A stretch of 64,000 nucleotides of DNA from CAVQZA01 sp963718355 (GCA_963718355.1 CAVQZA010000004.1:525767-589766), one strand, 5' to 3'; positions 25,445 through 34,075 are shown, counted from the stretch's first letter. Numbers and translations: made by a program. Notes: generated from the sequence alone by a model not told the origin.

Positions 25445-26217
25445 CGCGCGGCGAGCTGCTCGTGCAACGGCTGGGCCCAGAGCCCGGCGCCGTCCTCGGC
25501 CGGTAGCTCCTCGAACGTGAGCCCGAACACGTCGGCGAAGGCCTGGATCGCAGCGGGCCGGATCTCGTCCACGCCGATCTCGCGCCCCGTCTCGCGTGCG
25601 ACTGTCGTGAACGCAGCGTCTTCGAGCCCGCACGCCGTGATCCACTGCGTGAACGGCGCCGGGTCGAGGTTGACGTTGAGCGCGTAGCCGTGCGTCGTCA
25701 CCCAGTGCGAGATGTGGACGCCGATCGAGGCGATCTTGCGGGGACCGCTTTCCGCAAGCTGGTGTGTCTGCGGCGGAGAATCGCTGGCGAGAGCGGTGTG
25801 CTTTTCGGCCACACTGGACGCGTAGCGTGGGCTCGTCAGCCACACGCCGGTCAGCCCCTCGATCCGCTCGCCCTCGACGCCGACCGCGGCCAGCGTGCGG
25901 ATCACGGCCTCCTCGAGGTCGCGGCAGTAGCGCTTCACGTCGCGCCCGTGGCGGTTGAGATCGAGGATCGGGTAGCAGACGAGCTGGCCCGGCCCGTGGA
26001 AGGTCGACTTGCCGCCGCGGTCGGTCTCGACGATCTCGACCTCCGCATCTGCGGGCACGTGCAGCTCGCCCTCGTCGGTGCGCCGGCCGAGCGTCACGAC
26101 CGGCGGATGCTCGAGGAAGAGCACCGTGTCGGGGATCGCGCCCTGCGAGACCGCGCCCGCGAGCGCGCGCTGGAGCTCCCATGCCTCGCCGTAAGGCGTC
26201 AGCCCCGGAAGCTGCAT
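25441..26217 (-). CDS. lipB: lipoyl(octanoyl) transferase with an unusual insertion
   Basis: A 258-residue enzyme that transfers octanoyl groups from ACP to lipoyl domains. Conserved words are GRRTDEGEL, DRGGKSTFHGPGQLVCYPI, RKIASIGVH with catalytic Lys161, and ITACGLEDAAFT with Cys196. Between GVW (residue 126) and RKIASIG there is a Ser/Ala-rich insert of about 30 residues (128-158) where the family usually has only a few. It is the last gene of the E1alpha-E1beta-E2-lipB operon, starting 17 bases after the E2 stop. The insert is in frame, so the gene is not broken. Confidence 0.92.
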   Translation of the reverse strand: MQLPGLTPYGEAWELQRALAGAVSQGAIPDTVLFLEHPPVVTLGRRTDEGELHVPADAEVEIVETDRGGKSTFHGPGQLVCYPILDLNRHGRDVKRYCRDLEEAVIRTLAAVGVEGERIEGLTGVWLTSPRYASSVAEKHTALASDSPPQTHQLAESGPRKIASIGVHISHWVTTHGYALNVNLDPAPFTQWITACGLEDAAFTTVARETGREIGVDEIRPAAIQAFADVFGLTFEELPAEDGAGLWAQPLHEQLAAR

Positions 26218-26233
26218 CAGGTACGCGCCGCCG

Positions 26234-27538
26234 CTAATAGTCTTCCTCGCCCCAGCCCTCGAGGTGCCCGCGCAGCTCCTTCATGAACTGCGCGGCGTAG
26301 GCGCCGTCGACGAGCCTGTGGTCGTACGAGAGGCAGAGATTCATCATCGAGCGGATCGCGATCGCGTCGTTCCCGTTCTCGTCCTCGATCACGACGGGCC
26401 GCTTCACGAGCGCTTCGACGTCGAGGATCGCGACCTGCGGCTGGCTGATGATCGGGGTGCCCATGATCGCGCCCCAGCCGCCGGGATTCGTGATCGTGAA
26501 CGAGCCGCCCTGGACGTCGTCGGGCATGAGCTTCTTCGTGCGGGCGCGCTCGGCCACGTCGGCGATCGCGCGCGCGACCCCGAGCAGGTTCAGGCCTTCG
26601 GCGTTCTTGATCACGGGGACGATCAGGCCCTTGCCGCCCTCGAGCGCGACGGCGATGCCGAGGTTCACGAACTGCTTGCGGACGATCGTGTCGCCCCGTA
26701 TCTCGCCGTTCACCCACGGCCAGTTCTCGATCGCCTCGACGGTCGCCCGCGCGATGAACGCGAGGTAGGTGAGGTTGACGCCGTAGTTCTTCTGGTACTC
26801 GCCCTTCAGCTTCTGGCGAATGTTCACGACCTTGGTCAGGTCGACCTCGAACACCGTCGTGACGTGCGCGGAGGTGTCCAGCGAGCGTCGCATGTGCTCG
26901 GCGACACCGCGGCGCATCGCGCTCATCGGCTCGACCACCTCGCCTGCAGCGGCGGCGACCGGCGCGGCCGGCGGCGCGGGAGGCGCGACAGGAGGCGGAG
27001 GCGTGGCGGCTGCCGCGGGCACCGGTGGCGCGGCCGGCGCCGGCTCGGCCTCGATGTGGGAGAGCATGTCCTTCTTCGTGACGCGCCCGCCCTGTCCGGT
27101 CCCGGGCACCGAGGCGGGATCGACGCCGTGCTCGGCAGCGATCCGCGCGACGACGGGCGAGACGAAGGTCTTGCCGTTCTCGGAGACCTCTTCCTTGTGC
27201 TCATGAGCACTTGGCTCGGGCGCGGGCGCGGGCTCGGGCTCGGGCGCGGCCGGCGGCGGCGGCGGCGGCGGCGCGGCAGGGGCGGCACCGTCGGCCGAGA
27301 TCCTCGCGAGCAGCGTTCCCACGTCGACCGTCTCGCCCTCCTGGACGAGGATCTCCTGGACGACGCCGCTGCCCGGGCTCGGCACCTCGGTGTCGACCTT
27401 GTCGGTCGAGATCTCGAGCAGCGTCTCGTCGGCGGCGACCGTGTCGCCCACCTGTTTGAACCACTTCGTGATCGTCCCCTCGGAGACGGACACGCCCATC
27501 TGCGGCATCACGACGTCAATTGCGGTTCCGGTTGCCAT
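26234..27538 (-). CDS. 2-oxoacid dehydrogenase E2 (dihydrolipoyl acyltransferase)
   Basis: 434 residues. One lipoyl domain (about 6-80) has the lipoyl lysine Lys47 in EISTDKVDTEV; a Pro/Ala/Glu-rich linker follows; a peripheral-subunit-binding domain (about 123-165, FVSPVVARIAAEHGVD); a second Pro/Ala linker; and the acyltransferase core with the His407-Asp411 motif in SYDHRLVDG. The start ATG at 27538 has AGGAG five bases upstream. The substrate could be branched-chain 2-oxoacids, pyruvate or 2-oxoglutarate; the separate E1 subunits favour bkd or pdh. No E3 gene is adjacent. Confidence 0.92.
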   Translation of the reverse strand: MATGTAIDVVMPQMGVSVSEGTITKWFKQVGDTVAADETLLEISTDKVDTEVPSPGSGVVQEILVQEGETVDVGTLLARISADGAAPAAPPPPPPPAAPEPEPAPAPEPSAHEHKEEVSENGKTFVSPVVARIAAEHGVDPASVPGTGQGGRVTKKDMLSHIEAEPAPAAPPVPAAAATPPPPVAPPAPPAAPVAAAAGEVVEPMSAMRRGVAEHMRRSLDTSAHVTTVFEVDLTKVVNIRQKLKGEYQKNYGVNLTYLAFIARATVEAIENWPWVNGEIRGDTIVRKQFVNLGIAVALEGGKGLIVPVIKNAEGLNLLGVARAIADVAERARTKKLMPDDVQGGSFTITNPGGWGAIMGTPIISQPQVAILDVEALVKRPVVIEDENGNDAIAIRSMMNLCLSYDHRLVDGAYAAQFMKELRGHLEGWGEEDY

Positions 27539-27546
27539 GCTGACTC

Positions 27547-28521
27547 CTAGTACTCGACGAGCTCGCGGACACCGGCGACGACGTCGGCCGGCTGGGGGAT
27601 GAACGCCTTCTCGAGCGGTGGTGAGAACGGTACCGGTGTGTCCGGCGCCGCAATGCGCTTCACCGGCCCGTCGAGATCCTCGAAGGCCTCCTCGGCGATC
27701 GTCGCCGCGATCTCGCCGCCGAAGCCGCCGGTGCGCACGTCCTCGTGGAGGACGATCGCCTTCGAGCACTTGCGCACGCTCTCGAGGACGGCCTCCTTGT
27801 CCCAGGGCAGGATCGTCCGCAGGTCGACGATCTCCACGGAGATGCCCTCGTTGGCCAGCTCCTCGGCGGCCTCGCCCGCGGTGTAGACCATCGCGCCCCA
27901 CGTGATCAGGGAGACGTCGGTGCCCTCGCGGTGGATGCGAGCCTTGCCGATCGGCGTCACGTAGCGGTCGTCGGGCACCTCGCCCTTGATCCGCCGGTAC
28001 AGGTGCTTGTGCTCGAAGAAGAGACACGGGTTCGGATCCTCGATCGCCGCGACCAGCAGGCCCTTCGCGTCCTCGGGCGTCGCGGGGCAGATCACCTTGA
28101 GGCCGGGGACGTGCGCGAACGAGCTCTCCGGGTTCTGCGAGTGGAACGGGCCGCCCGAGAAGCCGCCGCCGGAGGGGAGCCGTACGACGATCGGGATCGG
28201 CGTCCTGATCCGGAAATGCTGCTTCGCCGCCACGGTGACGAGGTGGTCCCACGCGCACGAGATGAAGTCCGCGAACTGCATCTCGGCGACCGGCCGCAGT
28301 CCCATCAGCGCTGCGCCTGTCGCGCCGCCGACGATCGCAGTCTCCGAGAGGGGCATGTCGAGGACGCGCATGTCGCCGAACTCCTCGTGGAAGCCGGCGG
28401 TGACCTTGAACGCGCCGCCGTAGGCGCCGACGTCCTCGCCCATGATGAACACACGGCTGTCGCGCCGCATCTCCTGGCGGAGCGCGTCGGAGATCGCCTG
28501 GAGGTAGGTCTTCTCGGCCAT
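27547..28521 (-). CDS. 2-oxoacid dehydrogenase E1 beta subunit
   Basis: A 324-residue transketolase-like beta subunit. The N-terminal MGEDVGAYGGAFKVT, the PLSETAIVGGATGAALMGLRP region and the DLRTILPWDKEAVLESV segment are characteristic. The ATG at 28521-28519 overlaps the E1alpha stop (TAATG), so the subunits are translationally coupled. With E1alpha it forms the thiamine-diphosphate decarboxylase of the complex. Confidence 0.94.
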   Translation of the reverse strand: MAEKTYLQAISDALRQEMRRDSRVFIMGEDVGAYGGAFKVTAGFHEEFGDMRVLDMPLSETAIVGGATGAALMGLRPVAEMQFADFISCAWDHLVTVAAKQHFRIRTPIPIVVRLPSGGGFSGGPFHSQNPESSFAHVPGLKVICPATPEDAKGLLVAAIEDPNPCLFFEHKHLYRRIKGEVPDDRYVTPIGKARIHREGTDVSLITWGAMVYTAGEAAEELANEGISVEIVDLRTILPWDKEAVLESVRKCSKAIVLHEDVRTGGFGGEIAATIAEEAFEDLDGPVKRIAAPDTPVPFSPPLEKAFIPQPADVVAGVRELVEY

Positions 28522-29564
28522 TACTTGTGGTGCGGGGTCTCGAGCTCCTCCGGCTCGGCGTAGACGCCCTCGAGCAGCGTCGCCGGGTCGGGCAGCGGGC
28601 TCTCCTCCGCGCGGCGCAGCGACTCGTTGAGGAGGCGCTTCACGTCCTCGTGGATCTCGCCCTCCTCGTCGTCGGTGAGGTCGGCGTGGTCGCGCAGCCA
28701 GGTGCGGAACCGCTCGAGCGGATCCTTGCGAGCCCACTCCTCGAACTGCTCCTTCGGGACGTAGAACGCGTCGTCGTGGACGGCGTGGCCCTCCATGCGG
28801 AGCGTGATCGACTCGATCAGCGTCGGCCCGCCGCCGGCGCGCGCCTTCTCGATCGCCTGCTTCGCCTCGCGGTAGACGGCGAGCACGTCGGTGCCGTCGA
28901 CGACCACGCCCTCGAAGCCATAGGCCGCGGCGCGGTCTGCGAGGTGCTCGACGGCGTACTCGAGGTGGGTCGGCGTCGAGTAGGCCCACTGGTTGTTGTC
29001 GATCACGAAGACGACCGGAAGGCGGCGGACGCCGGCGAGGTTCATTCCCTCGTGCGCGTCGCCGCGCGCGGCCGCGCCTTCCCCGCACCAGGCGACCGCG
29101 ACGCGCGCGTCTTCGCGGATCCTGAAGGCGAGCGCCATGCCCACGGCGACGGGCAGCATCGCGGGCAGGTGGCTGACCTGCGCGTGCAGGCCGAGATTTG
29201 CGTCGCCCATGTGGACGTTGCCGTCGCGCCCGCGCGTCGGCCCGTCGACCCGGCCCATGTACTGGGCGAAGATCCTCCACGGCTCGACGCCGCGCGTGAC
29301 GTGGACGCCCATGTCGCGCTGGAGCGGCGTGCCGACGTCGTCCGCGCCCATCGCCGTCGCGACGCCCACAGCGGCGCCCTCGTTGCCCCGGCCGGTGTAG
29401 AACGAGCCGGGAATCTTCCCCTGCCGGTAGAGGATGTGGCCGCGTTCCTCGACGCCGCGGGTGATCAGGAGGTTGCGATAGACGCCGAGCAGATCCTCGC
29501 GGTCTAGCCCTGCCTCGCGCACCTCGCTCAGCGAGCCGACCGGCTCGGCTTCTCTCACTGCCAT
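28521..29564 (-). CDS. 2-oxoacid dehydrogenase E1 alpha subunit
   Basis: A 347-residue thiamine-diphosphate-binding subunit. The cofactor motif begins GEGAAARGDAHEGMNLA and ends VFVIDNNQW, about 30 residues later. RQGKIPGSFYTGRGNEGAAV and the phosphorylation-loop-like LRMEGHAVHDD are also typical. The promoter TAGAGT (minus strand, 29579-29574) ends nine bases before the ATG. It is the first gene of a four-gene operon with E1beta, E2 and lipB, and divergent from a methyltransferase. Confidence 0.93.
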   Translation of the reverse strand: MAVREAEPVGSLSEVREAGLDREDLLGVYRNLLITRGVEERGHILYRQGKIPGSFYTGRGNEGAAVGVATAMGADDVGTPLQRDMGVHVTRGVEPWRIFAQYMGRVDGPTRGRDGNVHMGDANLGLHAQVSHLPAMLPVAVGMALAFRIREDARVAVAWCGEGAAARGDAHEGMNLAGVRRLPVVFVIDNNQWAYSTPTHLEYAVEHLADRAAAYGFEGVVVDGTDVLAVYREAKQAIEKARAGGGPTLIESITLRMEGHAVHDDAFYVPKEQFEEWARKDPLERFRTWLRDHADLTDDEEGEIHEDVKRLLNESLRRAEESPLPDPATLLEGVYAEPEELETPHHK

Positions 29565-29600
29565 CGCCCGTGAACTCTAACGACTAGCTATCTTCGCGGC

Positions 29601-30293
29601 GTGGACGCGAACGAGCTGCTCGCCGAGCAGGCCATCTACTACCGCGAGCGGGCTCCGGAGTACGACGACTGGTGGTTCCGCCGCGGCCGCTACGACCAGG
29701 GGCCGGAGTGGAACGCCGGATGGTTCGCCGAGGTGGCCGAGATCGAGGCCGCGCTCGAGCGATTCGACGCGCGCGGGGACGTCCTCGAGCTCGCCTGCGG
29801 GACGGGGCTCTGGACGCAGCACCTGGTGCGTACGGCGAAGCGGGTGACGGCGGTCGATGCGAGCCCGGAGGTGATCGAGCTCAACCGCGCGCGGGTCGGC
29901 GACGCGCCCGTCGAGTACGTCCAGGCCGACATCTTCGGGCTGCAGCTGCCGGACCGCTACGACGTCTGCGCATTCGGCTTCTGGCTCTCGCACGTGCCCG
30001 ACGAGCGGTTCGCGGAGTTCTGGGACGGCGTCGGCCGGGCCCTTCGTCCCGGCGGGCGGGTGTTCTTCGTCGACAGCGGTATCGACCGGAGCGACCGCGC
30101 GCACACCTACACCCGCGAGCGAGCCACGGAGACCGAGGTCAGGCAGCTCGCCGACGGCAGGGAGTTCCGGATCGTGAAGCGCTACCACGAGCCGCCGGAG
30201 CTCGAGCGACGGCTCGGCGAGCTCGGCTTCGAGGTCGTCGTCTCGACGACCGGGCGGGGCTCGATGATCTACGGTGTCGGCAGCCATGGGTAA
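29601..30293 (+). CDS. class I SAM-dependent methyltransferase
   Basis: 230 residues. Motif I, VLELACGTGLWTQHL (residues about 55-70), is followed by VTAVDASPEVIELNRAR (the acidic SAM-ribose ligand) and the FWLSHVPDERFAEFWDGV segment. The substrate is unknown. The GTG at 29601 follows TATCTT (29589-29594) by six bases. Its stop overlaps the start of the next gene, so the two are coupled. Confidence 0.85.
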   Translation: MDANELLAEQAIYYRERAPEYDDWWFRRGRYDQGPEWNAGWFAEVAEIEAALERFDARGDVLELACGTGLWTQHLVRTAKRVTAVDASPEVIELNRARVGDAPVEYVQADIFGLQLPDRYDVCAFGFWLSHVPDERFAEFWDGVGRALRPGGRVFFVDSGIDRSDRAHTYTRERATETEVRQLADGREFRIVKRYHEPPELERRLGELGFEVVVSTTGRGSMIYGVGSHG

Positions 30294-30558
30294 AGCGTCC
30301 GACTGGCTGCGCGAGGAGCGCCGCAAGGTGCTCGGCGACTGGGTCGCCGTCTGCCTCCGCTGCGGCGGCGCGGTCCGCTGGTTCGAAGGACACGAGGACG
30401 AGCTTCCCGCCGAGTGCGTGGCCTGCGGTGGCGAGTTGCTCGTGCGCTGCCAGGCCTGCGACGCAGCGTTCTCGTCGACCTTCGCAGTCGACTGCGAGGA
30501 GTGCGGCGCTCCGCTGCGCCCGAACGAGCTGTTCGGGATCCCGATCCGAAAGTCTTAG
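30286..30558 (+). CDS. small protein with three zinc-knuckle CxxC pairs
   Basis: 90 residues from the ATG at 30286, which overlaps the methyltransferase stop TAA. CxxC pairs occur in CLRCGG, CVACGG, CQACDA and CEECGA, enough for two zinc ribbons. The acidic word WFEGHEDELP lies between the first two. The role is unknown; the coupling to the methyltransferase suggests a shared function. The stop TAG overlaps the stop TAA of the convergent ASCH gene. Confidence 0.7.
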   Translation: MGKASDWLREERRKVLGDWVAVCLRCGGAVRWFEGHEDELPAECVACGGELLVRCQACDAAFSSTFAVDCEECGAPLRPNELFGIPIRKS

Positions 30559-30911
30559 CTCGGCCGGATCGGCGAGAACCTGATCACCGTGACGAGGTCC
30601 TCGCCGGTGACCTCGCGGTTGTAGAGCGTGCCGAGGAAGTGCGCCATGTCGTCGGCGCGCTTGATCTCGGGATTGTCGTGTTCGATCTCGCGCGGTGAGA
30701 GGTCGGCGAGCGGCTTCACGTCGACCTTGTCGATCACCGCGTCGAAGACGTGCTCGCGCGAGCCGAAGCGCGTTCCGCACAGTACCGAGACGATCATCCC
30801 CTTCTCGTACTTCCGGGACTTGTCTCCGAGCCGGATCGTCGCCGACTTGCGGCCACTCTTCAGCTGGTCCGCCACGATCGGCGAGTAGAAGTTCAGCGCG
30901 TAGGCGGGCAC
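30555..30911 (-). CDS. ASCH-domain-like protein
   Basis: A 118-residue protein resembling the ASCH (PUA-like, RNA-binding) fold: NFYSPIVADQLKSGRKSATIRLGD near the N-terminus and a short C-terminal strand. ASCH proteins are thought to bind RNA or modified nucleotides. The GTG at 30911 is nine bases after TATGAT (minus strand, 30926-30921), which spans the stop codon of the upstream Nudix gene. It can therefore be transcribed alone. Confidence 0.65.
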   Translation of the reverse strand: MPAYALNFYSPIVADQLKSGRKSATIRLGDKSRKYEKGMIVSVLCGTRFGSREHVFDAVIDKVDVKPLADLSPREIEHDNPEIKRADDMAHFLGTLYNREVTGEDLVTVIRFSPIRPS

Positions 30912-30921
30912 GGCTGCACGA

Positions 30922-31335
30922 TCATAGAGTTTCGAGAGCCTTCGACGCGATCTCGCGCTCGCCGCCGTAGGCGAGCAGGCGCGGCGCGTCCTCGAGCGGC
31001 AGCCAGCGCACCTCGGCGACCTCGTTCGGGTCGGGAGCGAGGCGCCCGCGCCGGTAGCGGAGCAGGAAGAAGCTCACCACCTTGAAGATCCGGTCGCCCT
31101 CCCACGTGTAGACGTAGCGCACGTCGCCGAGCTTCCCGAGCGAGACGCCGTCGAGCCCCGTTTCCTCGCGCACCTCACGCAGTGCGGTGCCCTCGCCGTT
31201 CTCGCCCGGCTCGATCCGGCCCTTCGGCAGCGCCCAGAGGCCGGCCGGCTTCCCGAGCGGCCGGATCGCCACCACCCACCAGCGGCCGCGCAGTCGGCGG
31301 ACGAGCACCCCACCCGCCGAGAACTCGCGCTCCAT
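30922..31335 (-). CDS. Nudix hydrolase
   Basis: A 137-residue Nudix protein. The Nudix box runs from GRIEPGENGEG to REVREETGL (about residues 39-61) with all conserved Glu/Arg positions. LWALPKG precedes the box, as in diadenosine polyphosphate and mutT-like hydrolases. I chose the ATG at 31335 because a TACAAA box ends six bases upstream and the protein then begins, like its relatives, at a short strand. It is divergent from groES. The exact nucleotide substrate is unknown. Confidence 0.85.
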   Translation of the reverse strand: MEREFSAGGVLVRRLRGRWWVVAIRPLGKPAGLWALPKGRIEPGENGEGTALREVREETGLDGVSLGKLGDVRYVYTWEGDRIFKVVSFFLLRYRRGRLAPDPNEVAEVRWLPLEDAPRLLAYGGEREIASKALETL

Positions 31336-31384
31336 CGCCGCTTTGTAACACAGTGGCTGCAATCGCTGTCCAGAGGCGACCAAA

Positions 31385-31395
31385 TAGTCTAGACT
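31385..31395 (+). promoter_or_regulatory. groESL promoter -10 region
   Basis: Overlapping TAGTCT (31385-31390) and TAGACT (31390-31395) boxes lie directly upstream of the CIRCE element, so transcription would start at or just inside it. A weak -35 (CTGTCC, about 31366) is 18 bases upstream of the second box. Confidence 0.6.
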
Positions 31396-31401
31396 GGTGT
31401 C

Positions 31402-31424
31402 GGCACTCTCGATGGGAGAGTGCC
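31402..31424. promoter_or_regulatory. CIRCE element (HrcA operator)
   Basis: GGCACTC-N9-GAGTGCC, a perfect inverted repeat with the canonical nine-base spacer, close to the consensus GCACTC/GAGTGC. It overlaps the predicted groESL start site, as expected for repression by HrcA, which is released on heat shock. The hrcA gene is not in this window. Confidence 0.93.
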
Positions 31425-31462
31425 AGCAAGTGTCACAAAGTAGGAATTCAGGAGGCTATTGC

Positions 31463-31771
31463 ATGAATCTTCAGCCGCTTGGTGACCGTCTGATCGTGGA
31501 GATCCTCGAAGAGGAGGAAGTCACGTTCAGCGGCATCGTGCTGCCCGACACCGCCAAGGAGAAGCCGCAGCGCGGCAAGGTCCTGGCTGTCGGCCCCGGC
31601 CCTCGTGACGAGGACGGCGAGTACATCAAGATGGACGTCGAGGAGGGTGACGAGATCATCTTCTCCAAGTACGGCGGCACCGAGATCAAGGTCGGTACCG
31701 ACGAAGTCCTGATCCTGCGCGAGTCCGACGTGCTGGCGAAGGTCGTCGGCGACCGCGCAGCTGCCAAGTAA
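31463..31771 (+). CDS. groS: co-chaperonin GroES
   Basis: A 102-residue 10-kDa chaperonin. The N-terminal LQPLGDRLIVEILEEEEVT and the mobile-loop region GIVLPDTAKEKPQRGKVLAVGPG are standard. The ATG at 31463 has AGGAGG seven bases upstream, unlike most genes here, which lack a leader. It is controlled by CIRCE and followed 25 bases later by groEL. Confidence 0.97.
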   Translation: MNLQPLGDRLIVEILEEEEVTFSGIVLPDTAKEKPQRGKVLAVGPGPRDEDGEYIKMDVEEGDEIIFSKYGGTEIKVGTDEVLILRESDVLAKVVGDRAAAK

Positions 31772-31796
31772 CTAACGAGAGAGGAACGGAGAAGCT

Positions 31797-33428
31797 ATGG
31801 CTCATAAGGAGCTGAAGTTCAATGAGGACGCACGTCGCGCGCTCGAGCGCGGTGTGAACATCCTCGCCGACGCGGTCAAGGTCACGCTCGGCCCCAAGGG
31901 TCGCTACGTGGTGCTCGACCGGAAGTTCGGCGCACCGACGATTACCAACGACGGCGTCACGATCGCACGTGAGATCGAGGTCGAGGACCCGTTCGAGAAC
32001 CAGGGCGCACAGCTCGTACGTGAGGTTGCCACCGCGACGAACGACGTCGCCGGTGACGGCACCACGACCGCGACCGTGCTCGCCCAGGCGATCGTCCGCG
32101 AGGGCCTCAAGAACGTGGCCGCCGGCGCGAACCCGATGGCGCTTCGGCGTGGCATCGAGTCGGCCGTCGCCGCGGTCGTCGAGGACCTCAAGGGTCAGTC
32201 GAAGGAGATCTCGGGCAAGGAAGACATCGCCCGGGTCGCCACCATCTCCGCGCGTGAGCGCGAGATCGGCGACGTGATCGCGGACGCGATCGAGAAGGTC
32301 GGCAAGGACGGCGTCGTGAACGTCGAGGAGGGCCAGACCTTCGGCCTCGAGCTCGAGTTCACCGAGGGCATGCAGTTCGACAAGGGGTACCTCTCGCCGT
32401 ACATGATCACCGACGCCGAGCGCATGGAGGCCGTGCTCGAGGATCCCTACATCCTCGTCGCGAACCAGAAGATCGGCGCCGTCAAGGACATCCTGCCGGT
32501 GCTCGAGCAGGTCATCCAGGCCGGTCGCCCGCTGCTGATCGTGGCCGAGGACGTCGAGGGCGAGTCGCTCGCGACGATCGTGGTCAACAAGCTGCGTGGC
32601 ACCTTCACTGCCGTCGCCGTCAAGGCGCCGGGCTTCGGCGATCGCCGCAAGCGCATGCTCGAGGACATTGCGATCCTCGCCGGCGCCGAGGTGATCACCG
32701 AGGAGATGGGCCTCAAGCTCGAGAACACGAAGCTCACCCAGCTGGGTCGGGCCCGCAAGGTCGTCGTCGACAAGGATTCGACCACGATCATCGACGGGGC
32801 CGGCGACGGTGAGGCCATCAAGGGCCGCATCAAGCAGCTCAAGGGCGAGATCGAGAACACCGATTCGGACTTCGATCGCGAGAAGCTCCAGGAGCGCCTC
32901 GCGAAGCTCGCCGGCGGTGTCGCCGTGGTCAAGGTCGGCGCAGCCACCGAGACCGAGATGAAGGAGAAGAAGCATCGCGTCGAGGACGCGCTGCAGGCCA
33001 CCCGCGCGGCTCTCGAAGAGGGCATCGTTCCGGGCGGCGGCGTTGCACTCCTGAACGCGGTCGACTCCATCAAGCTCGACACCTTCGAGGGTGACGAGAA
33101 GACGGGCGCCAAGATCGTGGCCCGCTCGCTCGAGGAGCCGATTCGCCAGCTCGCCCACAACGCCGGGCTCGAGGGCTCGGTCGTCGTCAACAAGATCCGC
33201 GAGGCCGGCAAGGGCCAGGGTCTGAACGTGGAGACGGGCGAGTACCAGGACCTCGTCAAGGAAGGGATCATCGATCCGACGATGGTCACGCGCTCGGCGC
33301 TGCAGAACGCCGCGTCGATCGCGAAGAACATCCTCACCATCGAGGCCGTCGTGGCCGAGGCCCCCGAGAAGGCAGGCGCCGGCGGCGGCGGCATGCCCGA
33401 CATGGGCGGCATGGGCGGGATGATGTAA
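31797..33428 (+). CDS. groL: chaperonin GroEL
   Basis: A 543-residue 60-kDa chaperonin. LGPKGRYVVLDRKFGAPTIT, NDVAGDGTTTATVLAQAI (ATP site) and the Gly/Met-rich tail MPDMGGMGGMM are diagnostic. A GGAG-type site precedes the ATG. It ends in a strong terminator. Paired with groES, this is the stress-regulated chaperonin operon. Confidence 0.98.
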   Translation: MAHKELKFNEDARRALERGVNILADAVKVTLGPKGRYVVLDRKFGAPTITNDGVTIAREIEVEDPFENQGAQLVREVATATNDVAGDGTTTATVLAQAIVREGLKNVAAGANPMALRRGIESAVAAVVEDLKGQSKEISGKEDIARVATISAREREIGDVIADAIEKVGKDGVVNVEEGQTFGLELEFTEGMQFDKGYLSPYMITDAERMEAVLEDPYILVANQKIGAVKDILPVLEQVIQAGRPLLIVAEDVEGESLATIVVNKLRGTFTAVAVKAPGFGDRRKRMLEDIAILAGAEVITEEMGLKLENTKLTQLGRARKVVVDKDSTTIIDGAGDGEAIKGRIKQLKGEIENTDSDFDREKLQERLAKLAGGVAVVKVGAATETEMKEKKHRVEDALQATRAALEEGIVPGGGVALLNAVDSIKLDTFEGDEKTGAKIVARSLEEPIRQLAHNAGLEGSVVVNKIREAGKGQGLNVETGEYQDLVKEGIIDPTMVTRSALQNAASIAKNILTIEAVVAEAPEKAGAGGGGMPDMGGMGGMM

Positions 33429-33451
33429 GCAGTCCCTCGGGACTACGCACT

Positions 33452-33485
33452 GAAGGGCGGCCTCCGGGCCGCCCTTCGTGTTTTC
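33452..33485 (+). terminator. groESL rho-independent terminator
   Basis: An 11-bp perfect stem, GAAGGGCGGCC (33452-33462) with 33467-33477, a TCCG loop, then a T-rich run (GTGTTTTC). A second short inverted repeat, AGTCCC-TC-GGGACT (33431-33444), precedes it. Confidence 0.9.
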
Positions 33486-33493
33486 ATGGGGCG

Positions 33494-33970
33494 ATGACGA
33501 TCGAGCCGATGCACGACGCCGACTGGCCCGCGGTCGCGGCGATCTACGTCGAAGGGATAGCGACCCGAATGGCCACGTTCGAGACAGACGTGCCCGAATG
33601 GGACGCGTTCGTTGGGAAGACGCTGCCCGGGCACGCGCTCGTGGCGCGAATCGACGGCGTGGTCGCCGGCTGGGCGACGCTCTCGCCGGTGTCGGCGCGG
33701 CCGGCCTACGCGGGCGTTGCCGAGAACAGCGTGTACGTCGTGGCCGAGCGGCGCGGGCAGGGCATCGGCCGGGCGCTGCTCGACACGCTCGTGACGGGCG
33801 CTGACGAGGCCGGGATCTGGACGATCCAGACGGCGATCTTCCCGGAGAACACCGCGAGCCTCGTGCTGCACGAACGGTGCGGCTTCCGCGTCGTCGGCCG
33901 CCGCGAACGGATCGGTCAACTCGACGGCGTCTGGCGCGACACCCTCCTCCTCGAGCGCCGCGCACCTTAA
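33494..33970 (+). CDS. GNAT N-acetyltransferase, phosphinothricin-acetyltransferase-like
   Basis: 158 residues. The acetyl-CoA motif is RRGQGIGRALL, followed by the typical ENTASLVLHERCGFRVVG of the Pat/MnaT subfamily; IYVEGIATRMATFET is the usual N-terminal substrate loop. Members acetylate phosphinothricin or methionine-sulfone-type amines. The ATG lies 16 bases after the groEL terminator, with only a weak GGGGCG upstream. Its stop is followed by a terminator. Confidence 0.87.
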   Translation: MTIEPMHDADWPAVAAIYVEGIATRMATFETDVPEWDAFVGKTLPGHALVARIDGVVAGWATLSPVSARPAYAGVAENSVYVVAERRGQGIGRALLDTLVTGADEAGIWTIQTAIFPENTASLVLHERCGFRVVGRRERIGQLDGVWRDTLLLERRAP

Positions 33971-34004
33971 AGAAAAACGGCGCCTAATGGGCGCCGTCTT
34001 TCTT
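33970..34004. terminator. bidirectional terminator after the GNAT gene
   Basis: An 8-bp stem ACGGCGCC-TAATG-GGCGCCGT (33977-33997) flanked by an A-run on the left and TCTTTCTT on the right, so it can serve both the GNAT gene and the convergent molybdopterin gene. Confidence 0.85.
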
Positions 34005-34075
34005 GAGGGGGGAGGTGGTTCACTTGTACTATCGGCGCCCTAGGCCTGCTCTTGAGTCCCCCGTTCGAGGGAGCC

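Noticed and set aside
34006..34075. A second tRNA suggested by a TTCGA word
   Set aside because: No acceptor or D-arm pairing can be built on either strand.
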